From NCBI RefSeq assembly GCF_009389585.1, contig NZ_VIYG01000003.1, positions 1-64,000 of the forward strand: DNA of 64,000 nucleotides, read 5' to 3'. This DNA is from Oceanobacillus sp. CFH 90083 (lineage in GTDB: Bacteria > Bacillota > Bacilli > Bacillales > Amphibacillaceae). Positions within the stretch are counted from its first letter, which is position 1. Each line of letters starts with the position of its first letter. The position numbers and the translations under genes are program-made. Below the pieces are notes generated by a model. That model saw nothing but the letters and a program-made list of their open reading frames with translations. It was not told the origin of the DNA and did no database searches. This document shows, in pieces, positions 63,547 to 64,000 of the stretch.

Positions 63547-64000
63547 ATGAAGTTAAAATATTCTCTTTTCATCGTCTGGATGCTTGCTGTTTTCCTGGTT
63601 CTGGCAGCATGTTCAGGTGATGGCGGACAAAATGGAGGAGAAGCTGACGAAGGTGATGAGACTGATACAACAGAGGATGCAGCAGATGCTGGAGATGCAG
63701 AAGGAGACCAGGTATTAATATTTGCCCGCGGCGGTGATTCGGAAAGCCTTGATCCGGCAAGCACAACAGATGGAGAGTCATCCCGGATTACCAAGCAGAT
63801 TTATGAAAGTCTATTAGATTTTGACAAGGATTCCTTTGAAATTTTGCCTGGACTTGCTCATGACTGGGAGGTTGCTGATGATGGGTTAAGTTATACCTTC
63901 TATTTAGAAGAGGGCGTGACCTTCCATGATGGAACAGACTTTAATGCAGATGCTGTTAAGGTTAACTTTGAACGCTGGGCTGATCCAGATCATGAGTATG
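63547..64000 (+). CDS. Oligopeptide/dipeptide-binding lipoprotein (partial)
   Basis: The beginning of a family 5 substrate-binding protein, cut by the window edge. ATG 63547 follows GAGGGGGG. The signal peptide ends LVLAAC with a lipid-modified Cys about residue 21. An acidic linker follows, then the binding-domain start QVLIFARGGDSESLDPAST and YTFYLEEGVTFHDGTDFNAD. It is cotranscribed with the two ATPases; permeases are expected beyond the window. Confidence 0.9.
   Translation, partial: MKLKYSLFIVWMLAVFLVLAACSGDGGQNGGEADEGDETDTTEDAADAGDAEGDQVLIFARGGDSESLDPASTTDGESSRITKQIYESLLDFDKDSFEILPGLAHDWEVADDGLSYTFYLEEGVTFHDGTDFNADAVKVNFERWADPDHEY

Overview
The window is chromosomal DNA of a low-GC, spore-former-type Bacillaceae. 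Gene content and order (cshA, rhomboid, acpS, ydcC-type lipoprotein, mazEF, rsbRST-rsbUVW-sigB-rsbX, tex, sprT-like, tRNA cluster) match the Bacillus subtilis ydb/ydc-sigB region. Protein style suggests a halotolerant relative such as Oceanobacillus or Virgibacillus; the genus is an inference. No prophage, CRISPR array, rRNA or full-length insertion sequence is visible.

Region 1 (0-26 kb) is conserved backbone: a cysteine-less glutaredoxin-like protein, a YppG-like protein, an esterase, DegV, an EamA transporter, the CshA helicase with a long leader, nagB with a cre site and a decayed PTS EIIB beside it, prepilin peptidase, rhomboid, acpS, the NAD(P)HX repair enzyme, and the mazEF and sigma-B modules. 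alr, which lies between ydcC and mazEF in B. subtilis, is absent. An unrelated HAD phosphatase sits between mazF and rsbR. Tex, catalase with a PerR-like box, an SprT-like protein and eight tRNAs follow. Two copies of a MITE-like element flank rsbU and split the rsb operon.

Region 2 (26-33.7 kb) is accessory: an acetyltransferase gene broken by an amber codon, allantoinase with an allantoin-type NCS1 permease, a DinB-like protein, an AlkD-like HEAT-repeat protein, and a CdaR-type regulator.

Region 3 (33.8-46.6 kb) looks like one metabolic unit. It holds glycerate kinase, a KdgT-type sugar-acid permease, a nickel-pincer LarA-family racemase, the cofactor genes larE, larC1, larB and larC2 (LarC is split around larB), a GNAT protein and a complete nikABCDE nickel importer. 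Transport, racemisation, phosphorylation, cofactor synthesis and metal supply are therefore all local. The genes beside larA suggest a glycerate or sugar-acid substrate rather than lactate.

Region 4 (46.7-51.4 kb) carries a yybP-ykoY manganese riboswitch with its own terminator, which controls a new 41-residue basic protein and a small kinase-fold protein. A short-form aconitase follows, whose stop codon lies in a third MITE copy, then a 55-residue zinc-finger protein and acetyltransferase genes, one of them decayed.

Region 5 (51.4-64 kb) holds an SDR oxidoreductase and an unassigned catabolic cluster (aldehyde dehydrogenase, DapA-superfamily lyase, FAD amine-oxidase-like protein, YkvI-type permease, RpiR regulator), then an EamA transporter and ribokinase, and the start of an opp/dpp importer with a cre site over its promoter.
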